Below, one piece after another: positions 22,335 through 33,436 of a DNA stretch of 64,000 bases (positions are counted from its first letter, which is position 1; each line of letters begins with the position of its first letter). Both the position numbers and the translations under genes were made by a program. The notes beneath the pieces are model-generated. The model was not told the DNA's origin. It was given only the letters and a program-made list of their open reading frames with translations, and ran no database searches. This stretch comes from Irpex lacteus (lineage: Eukaryota > Basidiomycota > Agaricomycetes > Polyporales > Irpicaceae): positions 2,418,001 through 2,482,000 of the forward strand of contig MQVO02000001.1 in assembly GCA_001986395.2 (NCBI GenBank), given 5' to 3'.

Positions 22335-23664
22335 CTATAGTGTGTTGTCACAAAGCCAGAGCATCCATTTAGCGATTTCGTCAAGGATAAAAAAACACTG
22401 GCTATATATACGTACGGGTGTTTCCGGTCGAGGTTCATAGAATGGTTCAGACGGTGCGGTTTCTGGCTCCGACTGTCTGGGAGAATCGCAAGGAGGGTCG
22501 ACGAAGCTATTGTATTCTAGGATTCGATCATATCTCTTGTCCAATGAGTCCATCTCGACTAAGGCTTGTGCAGCTACTTGACGGACGGTTGAAGTTCGAC
22601 TTCATGAGTACGATAACATTCTGGTTAGGTGAGGTGCGCACCAGAATGAGATGACTCGAAGGTGACGACATCAGAGAAGTAATCTTCCTCTTCGGTAGAG
22701 TTTGTACTGTAACATGTGTTGGCCTGCATCATGCGCCTAGAGTAAATGTATGACTCTGCGTACCTAGTTATTTTGCCGAACTGCCCACCCTATGAATCAC
22801 GTTACCCAGAATATCAATCTCAGAAAGGCTTACGCTTGCTAGCTTTGTCATCAAGAGCTCTCGTGCGACAGCAAATCGCCCTGCCCTAGTCTCGGCATCC
22901 TCTTCCTCATCATCCCAATTTACGCAGCGAGGTACATATTGCTACGGAGGGCATAAATCTATTTCAGCGGTGTAGGTCACTCAATGCAGTAACGTCAGAC
23001 TCACCGAACATCGTAAACTGCAAGGGTCAAAGCCCACTAAATCGAACTTTGGAACGTGGTGCAGCTCTTTGTGAACCTGGTTTAAGCTGAGCCCTGCAAT
23101 ATCCGAATGCGCGATATTCCAGTATTCGATAACAGTAGCAAACTCTGAACTGCCCATGTACATGTTTGTTCGCGCAGAGACCAACGGCCCAACCGAACGG
23201 AACCATTTGAAGACTGACTGGGCAGTGGCACCTGGCTTCAAATCTCCCGACCAAGCAGTTTTGATGACTCGTTGCGCCCACCTGCTCCCCGTGGGCAATG
23301 CAGAGTCCAGCGTCGGTGAATGAGATAAAATCATGCACCAAGGTGGGCTCACACCGTCCACGGGTTGTGATTGAAGAGTTGCCAGAGCCATTTCAGCTAT
23401 AATGTAGTGATTGAACAAATGGTACACGGGAGCCCGAACACGTCACGCACCCTCAAACAGGCTTTCGAAGCGTACAGAGTATGTTGCATGTGTCGGGAAC
23501 TGGCCTGGCGTATTATATACCCAGCTCTTGCCATCGGTGTCAACCTCCCCGCAGCAATCGAACATAGGTTTGAGCTGGGCCCACTCGACATGATCGGGGG
23601 GATCAGCAATGTATAAGACTGGCTCTTTGAGAAGCGGATGTGGCGGATAAGCGAGTGTAGCCAT
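22335..23664 (-). CDS. Copy E: RRM-only family member
   Basis: The start at 23664 (MATLAYPPHPLLKEPV) leads into RRM1 with VLYIADPPDHVEW, YSVRFESLFEG and, after an intron, AEMALATLQS. RRM2 has QSVFKWFRSVGPLVSARTN and FDLVGFDPCSLRCSV. RRM3 is diverged but visible: QFGKITRYAESYIYSRRM, then DVVTFESSHS, an intron, and AQALVEMDS. The sequence then runs through a Pro/Glu-rich tail (SEPETAPSEPFYEP) to a stop at 22335. The coiled coil and J-like module are missing. The end lies only 23 bases from the start codon of copy D, so a deletion or unequal exchange probably removed the 3' half. The exact last exon is unsure. The conserved upstream element is present. Confidence 0.65.
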
Positions 23665-23707
23665 GTCGAACTGAGGGATGGGATCCTCAAATCGCCGTGG
23701 CTACAAC
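23665..23707 (-). promoter_or_regulatory. Conserved element upstream of copy E start
   Basis: On the minus strand it reads GTTGTAGCCACGG, then CGATTTGAG, a 10-base spacer and CTCAGTTCG, directly followed by ACATG. It is nearly the same as at copy F. Confidence 0.55.
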
Positions 23708-24620
23708 ACAGGTGCAATGGAGGTCCTCGTGAAAGATGCGCTGTTCGAGTTTCAGCGTCAAGTTCCAGCTCAGTAGTCAGCGTGCGAAGCTTCTCAGGCT
23801 CCGGCCTCCTGTCGGCCTCCTGCATGGTTCAGCCTCGAAGCGCTACAGATGGCATGCAGTTTCATCAGCTGAGCTAAACTACATTGAAAGTAGCGATATA
23901 CACTTACGAGGTGCTTAGTCTGGTGAGGCAAGGTCGCTGGACGCATAGTACTTACTAGGTGTCTGGTGTAGTGTATTCCCGAATTTCAAGCCAGCGCCTC
24001 GGAGTTGGTTATCGTGGAAACTCCGCGAAATCATGAAATGGCAGTACTTAGTCGCAGGGAGCGAGAGCAGAAGTGGGATTCACTAGTAAGTAAAACTATT
24101 CAACTCGGCTTCATACAACGCATAAATCAACTATGTACATGATGAGAACGAGAGCCGCTTTGACAGTCACTTGAAGACCAACTTGAATAACTGAGCGCTA
24201 AAAGATACAAATCCGGTAGGCATGTGGCACCAGGACGCCAGACCACATTCGGACGCCTATATATATATGGCTCAAGTCCATGAATATATCTTACAGTAAT
24301 GTAGCTTATGCTGGCTATTTAGTAGTATCTTGTAATGTCAACATGATACGAGCTTGCGCGCATATAAGTACATATCGCCGACCGCAACTCCTCTAAGCGC
24401 GCGGGAGTGGTCTGGGGTCCTGGCGTCACCCGTCGTTAGTAACTCGTTACCGAAGAGCCATTAATATTTGTTTCTTTTCGCGGTCTATTGCTAGATTAGT
24501 CTTCTTGGAACGCCACGGTACTGATCCACGGGCGATGAGCTTGTGGTATGCTGTAGACGGAAAAGGCTAAGACCGTATGGACTCCGATGCTACTGTACTA
24601 CTTTGCAACGTACAGCGGTT
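23708..24620. other. Intergenic region between copies E and F
   Basis: No convincing gene. This is the promoter side of copy E and the 3' side of copy F. An AT-rich run (tatatatatat) lies near 24260. Confidence 0.5.
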
Positions 24621-27080
24621 TCACTGTCCTCTCGACTTCAGCCACAGCGGTGTAATAGCCTGAGCCACCACATTTCCAGCAGTCTCCAGCTGACCACGAA
24701 GATCCTCATCCCACACAGAACTCAGAATACCGCGCGACCTCCACTTGTCAGGATGAAATCTGCGATGTGTCTTCTCTACGAGAACCTTGTATTCTGACTG
24801 GTCCTGCAGCAGCTTCTCTATGACATTGAAGAACTGCTCCACTGCGTTCCAGTCAATGGCCTCGAAGGTCATGGCTCGTGGGTGTACAAGTATAGGCCAA
24901 GGGACGCTGTCGAATGTGAGAGGTTGCGACTCTTGAAATTTGAGCGTGTCGAATTCGTCACTGACCAACTTGAATCTCTCCAGCGCGTATTGCTCGTGCC
25001 ATATGATAATGAAAGAGCTCGAGTAGAACTGCGTGTCTCGTACCCTGCAACGCAAACGCTCCTTCACCACGGCTTTTCCGTAGAGACGTTGTCGAGTCTC
25101 TGCATCTTGCCGAGCCTTCTCCTCGCGTTCGTGTCTTTCCCTCGCCAGCCGCTCAGCCTCTTCACGCTCCAGTCTCAGCTTCTCCTCCGCAGCCTGCTTC
25201 TCTCGTTGCATCTGCTCTTCTGCTGCTTGCTCCTTTCTGCGCACCCTCTCCTTCTCCTCCGCTAGGTCTAGATTCCTAAGCTCTTGCATCCGTCTGATTG
25301 ACTCAGCGAGCTCGGCTAGCCGTATAGTTTCCTCGTCCAGCTCATCCTTTTCGAGCTCGTGGGCGAGTTTCTCTTTCTCACCCCGTACTGACACTTCTTC
25401 CTGTTTGGCAACGTTCACCCTCGCACCCACATCTTCTTTCCAGCGCAATGCGTCGCTTGTAGCTTTCTGTGCGAAGACTGCCTGACGAGTGGCTGCTACT
25501 TCACGATTTGATGCCTCAAGCCATGCACGTTTGGCCTCAGCACATGCGTTCCTTGCATCCTCCAATTCTTGATCTGCTATCCTTTGCGTTTTCTCAGCCA
25601 GATCAACCCTTTCACAAGCGGTGCGTCCCTCCTCCATAGCAATTTCCAGCTTTTCTTTCACCTGAGCGTAAGTGTGCTCCACTTGCTCCTTGCGGAGGAG
25701 TTGTTCCTCTCGTCTTTTCACCTTCGCTTCAGCGTCCGCCCTTGCAGATGCCTCTTTAGCTTGGCGATCGGCGCTCTCCTTGACCTCTCTCGCAAGAGCC
25801 TCTCCTCGCAGCTGCTCGGGTGAAGGACCAAAGGGCGGGATATCCTACATAACTGGCAATCAGGGGCATCATTTATGATTGCTAGAGGTAAGCGTACTTT
25901 GGTTGCGCTAGGAGTACCGCTTGACCCGGATAAATCCGGGTCCGAGGAATTCGACCCCATAGTTCGTCGAAAAACATGCTGAGTCTCAGGCTCCTCATAT
26001 CGCAAAGTCAGAGTACTTCCACGGAGCGTTCTACCGTCCATCGCTTCCAAAGCATGTGCAGCTGCGGATGCTACTTAAGCCAGGACCAAGCTTGCGATGG
26101 AGAAACATACCATCAATGGAGCTGGAAAAAGCCACAATTGCATATGCGCTAGCTTTCTGAGTCGCGGGGTACAGTGTTGCACTGAACTCATAATCAGCTA
26201 GACTGATAAGTGACCGCTAGCTGAAGCTCTACCTGGTGATGATTCCGAACTACCGCGTAAATGTCAGTTGATTTTCAAATAAAAACTGCATTAGAGTAAA
26301 TATCACGTACCGAGGAGAAGGAAGAAACCAAATCTTTCTGAGAAACCCAAGATCCGAATCCCTACACATGAATACAAAGACAGACTCATCAGACCGTTTC
26401 AGTCATCGTTACTCGAGATGGGTGCGGCGTACTGAACAGTGAAGACTGCATGGGTCAAAAGTTCGCAAAACGAACTTAGGACGGGTTCGTGTCTTTGTAT
26501 GCAGGGCATTTTCCTTCAAACGGGCCGCATTTGCGTGACTTTCATGCCAATATTCAACCACTGCTGTACCTTTCATACTTCCAACGTCTACGTTCATGCG
26601 GACGGAAACGAGAGGCCCAGCCGTGCGGAACCATCTGAAAAGGAGCTGCGGGGTGAGATCTGGGGTGAAGAACGCTGGCGTTGTTTGTAAATACTGAGGA
26701 AAAAATGGAGCAGATGGTGTGGGATGGTCCAGACTTGGAGAGTGAGAAAGCACCATTTTCCATGGTGGAGTGTGGTCTGCTACAAGTGCTCCTTGCATAG
26801 TGGCCAGAGCCATCTCCGCTTTAAAACGTTTAGTTCCAGCAAACATGATTGTCATAGCGAGCGTACCGTGATACACGTTGATGAAACGAACACCCCATTT
26901 CCGCTGGCCCACAATGCACCCAACTCCGCTTATTCCAAGATTTTCGACGTGGCCACATCCACTGCCCGTGAAGGTTGCCTGAACTTGCCCCCATGTCAGG
27001 TTGACTGGATGATTAGCGATGTATAAAACTGATGCTCTGGATGGGAGAAGCGGATGAGTTAGATTCGCGGATGGAGCCAT
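24621..27080 (-). CDS. Copy F: triple-RRM, coiled-coil, J-like protein
   Basis: Apparently intact family member. The start at 27080 gives MAPSANLTHPLLPSRASV, then RRM1 with VLYIANHPVNLTW, KWGVRFINVYHG and (after an intron) AEMALATMQG. RRM2 has PQLLFRWFRTAGPLVSVRMN, TAVVEYWHESHANAAR and FVLRTFDPCSLHCSV. RRM3 is split by introns, with AYAIVAFSSS and AAHALEAMDGRTLRGSTLTL. A linker (SSDPDLSGSSGTPSATK) precedes a coiled coil of about 250 residues (about 25800-25080). The C-terminus has QPLTFDSVPWPIL, EYKVLVEKTHRRFHPDKW and VVAQAITPLWLKSRGQ, ending at 24621. The HPD tripeptide is the signature used by true J domains to stimulate Hsp70, but whether this module does so is inference. Function unknown. 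Confidence 0.8.
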
Positions 27081-27123
27081 GTCGATTTGAGGGATGGCCC
27101 TCTCAAATCGCCGTGGCTACAAC
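27081..27123 (-). promoter_or_regulatory. Conserved element upstream of copy F start
   Basis: On the minus strand, GTTGTAGCCACGG is followed by a perfect 9-bp inverted repeat, CGATTTGAG / CTCAAATCG, with a 10-base spacer, ending against ACATGG of the start codon. Its place suggests a 5' UTR hairpin or initiation site. Confidence 0.55.
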
Positions 27124-27481
27124 GCAGACACAGCAGGAGTATTTGAGCGTAAGAGATGGGATTCGGAGAACTTTAACTCGACCTGACACTTCTCTTGTCG
27201 AGAGGGCGTGCGAAGTTGTTCAATCGATGACCGCGACGTTACCTCGTGCAAGCACGCACCGAAGCGCCAGTGGTTTTTTTTTTGCCACAGTTTGGGTAAG
27301 ATGCCAGCAATCGCACTGTATTCAAGTTCAGGTACTTAGAGTGCGAGAGCAATAAATTGTGAGAGGCACAAACGTTTCCGGAGTGAGCGTAACAAATCAA
27401 GTCGCGAGACCAGCGCTTCGAATTAAGTAGTAGTACCGTGACTAGCAAGCAGCCTGGTTACAGAGCTCGTGTATCGTATTG
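27124..27481. other. Intergenic region between copies F and G
   Basis: No gene is seen. A run of ten or more T lies near 27280. Confidence 0.5.
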
Positions 27482-30014
27482 TCACAGCTGTCTAGACTTC
27501 AGCCACAATGGCGTGATAGCCTGGGCCACTACGTTTCCTGCAGTCTCTAGCTGACCACGAAGCTTGTCGTCCAATACAGAGCCAAGAATTCCGCGAGCCT
27601 TCCACTTGTCTGGATGAAATCTGCGATGCGCCTTCGCCACGAAAGTCTTGTACTCGGCCTTGTTCGGCATTAGCTTCTCCATGGCGTTGAAGAACTTCTC
27701 TACTGCCCCCCAGTCGATAGCATCGAAGTTCATTTCACGCGGTTGGGCGAGGATGGGCCAAGGCACGCTTTCAAAGGTGAGAGGTTGCGACTCTTGAAAC
27801 TTGATCGTGTCGAAGTCGTCGCTGAAGAACTTGAACCTCTCGAGGGCACGCTGTTCGCTCCACTGGTCCGCCGTTGAGCTCCGGCAGAACTCCAAGTCCC
27901 CCATTCTGCATCGTAGTTGCTCGGCTCTCACAGCTTGTTCATAACGTCGTTTTCGCGTCTCTGCATCGCGTCTTGCTTGTTCTTCACGCTCGAGCTTTTC
28001 TTGCGCCAGCCGTTCTGCTTCTTCGCGCTCCCGTCTTGCTGTCTCTTCACGTTCTCGTCTTGCTGCCTCTTCGTGTTTCCTTCTTACTGCCTCTTCACGT
28101 TCCCGTCTTGCTGCCTCTTCACGCTCCTGCCTTGCCCTCTCTTCGCGCTCCAGCTTCGATTTCTCCTCCGCAGCGTGCTTCTCTCGCCGCATCTGCTCTT
28201 CTGCAGCCTGCTCCTTGCGCGCCTTCTCCTTCTCTTCCGCCAGGTCTAGCATCCTAAGTTCCTGCATCCGTCTGATAGATTCGGCCAGCTCGGCTAGACG
28301 CAAAGTCTCCTCGTCCAGCTCATCTTTAGCAAGCTCGTGGGCGAGCTTCTCCTTCTTGGTCCGGGATGCCTTCTCCTCTTGTTTAGCAGTGTCCACGCTC
28401 GCACCTAGAATTTCTCTCCATCGCAAGGCTTCGTTCGTAATTTTACGTGCAATTGTTGCTTGTTGCTCGGCCTTTGCTTCACGAGCCATCGCCTCAAGCC
28501 AGACTCGTTTAGCCTCAGCACACGCATCCCGTGCACCAGCTAACTCTTGATCCGCAGTTTCCTGTGCTTGTTTCGCCAGAACAACGCCTTTACAAGCGCA
28601 CCGTCTCTTCGCCATAGCTGCTTCAAGTTCTTCCTTCGCCCTAGCGTGCACGCATTCTGCTTGCTCTCTACGAAGTAGTTGCTCCTGTCGTCTCTTCACC
28701 TTTGCTTCGGCAGCCTCCCTCGCAGAGGCTTCTCTGGCTTGTCGCTCGGTGCTGTCCTTCAACTCCCTCATAAGAGCCTCTCTTCGCAGTTTCTCAGCTG
28801 ATGGGCCAGCTCGTGGAACATTCTAAACATTTTAAAGTCTCAGTCAGTTATATCGCAATAACTGTTGGCGGTCTCACTGTGGTACCGGTGCCCAGCTTGT
28901 CAGCGGAGTCGACATTCGATGCGCGCGGGCGGCGAAACACGTGTTGAGCATCTGGTTCTTCGTAAGAGACAGCGATCAAGCTGCCTCCCAGTGTTTTACC
29001 GTCCATCTCTTGGAGCGCACGAGCAGCTGTAGGTGCATGATTTGAGCCAAAACGCTGATATAACAAAGAGGTTTATACCGGAACCAGAGCTGGCAAAAGT
29101 GATTACACCAAATGTGCCATTTTCACCATAATATAGTGAAACCCTAGCGTATTGATTAGCTGACGCGCGATCATGAACGAAGAGCGTTTACTTGATGATC
29201 GTCCCAAACTATACACCGCAAAAGTTAGCAACAGAAAGTAGTTCCTTCGGTCGTCGCAACTCATACTTACTTTCGAAAATGGGTCGACCAAGGTCTTCTG
29301 TGGAAAAAATTGCTTAAATCCCTATAGTAAAGATGACGCTCAACATCGGCACGGACAGACTCTGAGGGTGTGAGTGACGCACCGAACAACGAAGGCGATA
29401 TGGGTTGTAGGTGCGGAGAGAAAACGCAGGACGAGTTTTTAGGCTTTTATGCATGGTGTTCTTTAGCAAGCGAGCTGAGTTCGCGTGCTCTTCTTTCCAA
29501 TACTCTACGACGGCAGTCCGCCGCTGGTCTCCGATATCGACATTCATGCGGACGGAGACAAGGGGACCCACGTTACGAAAACATCGAAATAGCAGTTGAG
29601 CAGTAACGTCTTTGAAAAAGCCGGGTTCGGCCTGTAAGTACTGAGGTAAGATTGGAATCGATGTCGTGTCGCTTGTGAGAGTGGGTGAATGAGAAAGCGT
29701 CACCGTCCATGGTGGAACGAGCTCTTCAACGACTGCTCCTTGCATCGTTGCCAGGGCCATCTCGGCTATGAAAGATTAAGTTCTCAGTCATTATAGTCGT
29801 AAGAATACGCACCGTAATACGTGTTTGCGAAACGAACTCCCCACTTATTCTGACCCGCCACAACACCATGTCCCACGTTGTCAACCTTGCCACACCCGTT
29901 TCCAGTGAACGTAGCCTGGATTTGTTCCCATTTGAGATGGGACGGGGGGTTGACGATGTATAAGACGGACCCTTTGAGCAATGGGTGTGCGGCGGAGTGT
30001 GCAGTTGGCGGCAT
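27482..30014 (-). CDS. Copy G: triple-RRM, coiled-coil, J-like protein
   Basis: Apparently intact family member and the rightmost copy. The start at 30014 gives MPPTAHSAAHPLLKGSV. RRM1 shows VLYIVNPPSHLKW, KWGVRFANTYYG and, after an intron, AEMALATMQG. RRM2 has AQLLFRCFRNVGPLVSVRMN and FSLRTYNPYRLRCSV. RRM3 pieces are TFGVITFASSG and AARALQEMDGKTLGGSLIAV. The coiled coil is the longest in the family because of a 24-bp tandem repeat (28020-28139). The end carries QPLTFESVPWPIL, EYKTFVAKAHRRFHPDKW and VVAQAITPLWLKSRQL, with the stop at 27482. Only the distal GGCTACAA-type part of the upstream element is recognisable here. Confidence 0.8.
28020..28139. repeat. 24-bp tandem repeat in copy G coiled coil
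   Basis: Five adjacent 24-bp units (about 28020, 28044, 28068, 28092 and 28116) encode eight-residue units such as REREEAAR. The period keeps the frame and the charged helical pattern. Other copies have fewer or none. Confidence 0.8.
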
Positions 30015-30419
30015 GGCGATTCTCGAGATATACCTTCCAGGTGGCCCCGGCTACAATGTTGTGGAGGCCGTTCTCGTGCTTATCGAGGAGTTTCCAGGGC
30101 AATTCTGCCTAGCTTTCATCGTTGCCGACAGCAGGAAATGGACGTGCGCCGCAAAGCTAACCAGCCACTGGCATGGTGTCCCAAATAGGCATTACTACTG
30201 CCTTCTTTAGACCGTGACGTTCGTGCTCAACCAGGTTCAAGCGCTCAGGCTGGCCACGAGTTGTCCAGAGAGAAGTGCAGTGATATTTGGCGCACCATGT
30301 GTGGCGAGAAGTATGCATATGCATATGGATAAGTTTATTATGAGAGACTTCATTTCGAGAGCCTTTGTGAGTTGTAGGGTTATGGTCGAGTTAGTTTGAT
30401 CGGCATGGGCGCTAACGTG
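30015..30419. other. Upstream region of copy G
   Basis: No gene recognised. The first 45 bases keep a weak version of the family upstream element (GGCTACAA). The 8-bp target duplication CTAACGTG ends this stretch at 30412-30419. Confidence 0.45.
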
Positions 30420-30906
30420 TAGTGTTGCTCATGGCGCAGCCCAGCTCGGCACGGTTCAGCTTTGATGGCTTTTGATGAGAAGTGATGGACCGAGCCACGC
30501 CGAGCCGCCAAGTTACGGCTCGGTTCAAACGGCTACGGCTCAGCCGGTTATGAGCCATCAATACGGGCGCCTCGTCCTCACGTTCTGTGGGCCGATGCTA
30601 ACCTTGCCTCTCTGGCTACCTATACTTCACAATTCTGCTGAATTGACCTCAAAAATATGTCTGTGAGTATTTCAGACTCACTTTAATTGCATCCTGACTA
30701 ATTTTATTCAAATATGTAAAGGATCGGTATATTCGTCCATTGCCAGGATGGATCACCGGCTTGAGCCGTCACAGCCGGTTTATGAGCCGTGAGCCGTGGC
30801 AAGCTGAACCGGCAAGAGCCGATGACTGATGGCTCGGCTTAGCTCGGCTCCAAAACGGTTCAGCTACACGGCTCGTGGCTATGGAGCTGAACCGTGAGCA
30901 ACACTA
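30420..30906. mobile_element. hAT-type miniature inverted-repeat element
   Basis: 487 bp with perfect 12-bp terminal inverted repeats (TAGTGTTGCTCA at the left, its reverse complement at 30895-30906). It is flanked by the 8-bp direct repeat CTAACGTG (30412-30419 and 30907-30914). Both ends carry many GGCTC/GAGCC subterminal motifs in opposite senses, and the centre is AT-rich. There is no coding capacity for a transposase. An 8-bp target duplication and TAGTG-type ends are hallmarks of the hAT superfamily, so this is a non-autonomous element. Confidence 0.88.
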
Positions 30907-31842
30907 CTAACGTGACGTGCTGACTGGTGCTAAGTACAAAAAAGGCAGTCCTTGTTGTTCATTCCCTGCTGGAAAATACAAGCGGCCACTATGATGATTG
31001 TAACTACAATCGTTTAAAACGTGTGCTGTAGCTTCGTAACGGTAAAGGCTTAATAGATGACGCTTGATAGGCCGCAGGGGCGGCATATGACAGTCTGTTT
31101 TAGAGCAGCAGTCGTTGATCGTCATGTTGAAGTTGAAGGCCGAAGATTCAGACTGGTGTGTGTATATTGAGCGGTTTACTGCAGGGCGCACCGTGAGTTC
31201 AAACTATCAGCAGCTCTAGATACTGCTTGAGCATGGCCCTATGGTAACTGGTTAATTAGAGAATCACAAGAGTCGTAGACCACAGCCGCGGCCATGACCC
31301 CTGAGAACAGAGATCATTCAGGAAGTGATAAGAGATCATATATGAAGTAAGGATTTGGGAGGTACTGTAGGTGAAGGGAGTACTCGCACTCAAAAGGTGG
31401 GCGAAGGAACTAGCTACCGCGACCGATAACGCTGTCCCCACGTCTCATGAGCGCGAATGCACGTTCGGTTGGGGAGGTTGGGGATGTGGATTCCCTGTGT
31501 GAACGGTGAGAACATCCGAATCAGATAGGACGTCGACAAGTACACTGATATGGTGATCATGCATGACCACTGGCACAGCGCCCTCATTGCATGCGGTCTG
31601 TCCTATCTGTGATCCCAGCGTTGGTTGGGAGCTCAGTGCGCTAGAAGAGGGCCACAGCGGCTACCGGATATTTGTCAGAAGCTTACCACCGGCATCTCCT
31701 GGTTGATACCTCACTAATCAGCCGAGCAATACAAAGCAAATTGCAATTGAAGTATTGACCGAACCTACAAACTCCCTACACGCTTCTAGAAGAGTCGTTC
31801 CTCACTGCCCTATTCCGAGGCCTTGGATAGCATGGAACGCAT
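30907..31842. other. Intergenic region without recognised gene
   Basis: Lies between the hAT element and the 3' end of the oxygenase gene. Only short frames are found and none resembles a known family. Confidence 0.5.
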
Positions 31843-33436
31843 TCAATGACCGTATGTTGCTTTGAGTCTCTCCTTGACATACTCTCCCGCAGTCACTACT
31901 TCATACTTGGGCGGTCGATCGTCGGAGATGCAAGTAGGGATAGGCTACAAGGCGTAATGAGATAGATGTACATATGGTACCAGGCGCCTGAAAAACTTGA
32001 AACATACCTCCAGTTTGACAGCATAGTCCGTTCCGAAGAACAGAGGAATGGAGTACCGTCGAATGCCACTACGATTTACCGCACGATGTACAGTAGATTT
32101 GAAAACATCATCTAATTTGCCGAGCAAGATTAGGGAACCGAACAATGCAGATGCGAGAATAACGGGACTTACTTGTCCACCTGGCGAACTGATCACCCAG
32201 GCTGCATCGAGCGGACAAGTGTGCGAGTTAGAAGGCGTACGAAGTCAAGAAGCTCGTTGACAATGAAGCGCACTTTACGACAAAGGTTCCAGGAATAGGC
32301 GGTGCGTCAATCCATTGTTTCTGTGCGTTGAGCACCTGCAGAGCTTGAATACCAGGTTGCTGCCATAGGATAGTGAAGCACTGCGGTACTGTAGTAAGCA
32401 CGGTTAAACGGCAATGGCAGAAGTTCAAGGTATGACCTCAAAGCTAGCGTCATAGGGGCACAATAGTCAGCCCAGCTGCGCCCACTGTGTGAATAGCATG
32501 TGCATACTCAGTATGGGCACCAATCCCGATGACGCGATCGTCGACAGGGCCAGTTTGCGGTGGATAGTGAAGCACACGCATCAGCGCAGCGGAATTCCTA
32601 GTCTGATAGAAAGTGTGCGTGTGAGTATGGAATTGGCAGTGTTCGCAAGTATCCACTGTGTTTGTAATCTGCGTCTCACTTTGTCGTCGAAATAGTTCTC
32701 GGGTAAGTCGAGAGCCAATGCAAACAAAGGGAAGAGTTGCTTCCCGAGGCCTACTGCAGCATGGCTGGATTGAGGCGATGAGGATACTGTGCATATGGGT
32801 TGAGTGTCATATGATGAATAACAACTTACTAGTACGTTAAGACTGCCTCTCGGAACTCCGGTAGAGCGCTGGGCCAAACGTTACCCCCGGCCATAACACC
32901 GTCGTTGGAACGTCTCTCGTCGGTAGCTTTCGGCAGGATTTCCTCCCAACCAAACTCGAATCCTTCGTGCATATCTCCCGCACCGGCAGGGTCGTTGTTG
33001 CTAGTGAGAACGGCGTTGTAACCCTTGAAATTAGCAGTCTTCTTGTTATCAACTTCCAATTTCTTTTCGTCTGGCAAAGAGAAGAATTCTTGCGTAGCTG
33101 CAAAGGCTTTGTCTATGATTTCCTCCGGTATACCATGATTCTTTACTGAATTTGTGGGTCAGTTAGCGGTGATTAAACCGCAGCTAGCATGCAACACCGA
33201 CCATAAAGGAACCCAACGTTAATACAAACATCCCTGACTTGCGCAGCTAGTTGTTTCCTGGCACCTTCGTCCGAGCTTTTCAAACTCGACAAGTCACTTC
33301 AAACATGAGTCATTTATGAGCACCCTTGGCCTGTAAGCTAGAATTCGTGACATGCTTACATGATTGGAATATGGTCGAAGTTCGCTGCTGATTCCCCGGA
33401 TTCAGCCGCTTTTCCTGCAACTTCTACCAGAGACAT
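31843..33436 (-). CDS. 2-oxoglutarate/Fe(II) oxygenase, isopenicillin N synthase family
   Basis: Predicted cytosolic non-haem iron oxygenase; substrate unknown. The start at 33436 opens MSLVEVAGKAAES, then FDHIPIM. Further exons give LKSSDEGARKQLAAQVRDVC, VKNHGIPEEIIDKAFAATQE (the DIOX_N region) and GFEFGWEEILP. Later exons give YHAAVGLGKQLFPLFALALD and MRVLHYPPQTGPVDDRV. The iron-site region reads IGAHTE before an intron and CFTILWQQPGIQALQV after it, so the usual His-x-Asp appears as His-x-Glu unless a tiny exon is missed. The distal His is in FKSTVHRAVNRSG, and the RxS co-substrate motif is RYSIPLFFGTD. The last exon ends EYVKERLKATYGH at 31843. About seven introns are inferred. Confidence 0.8.
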
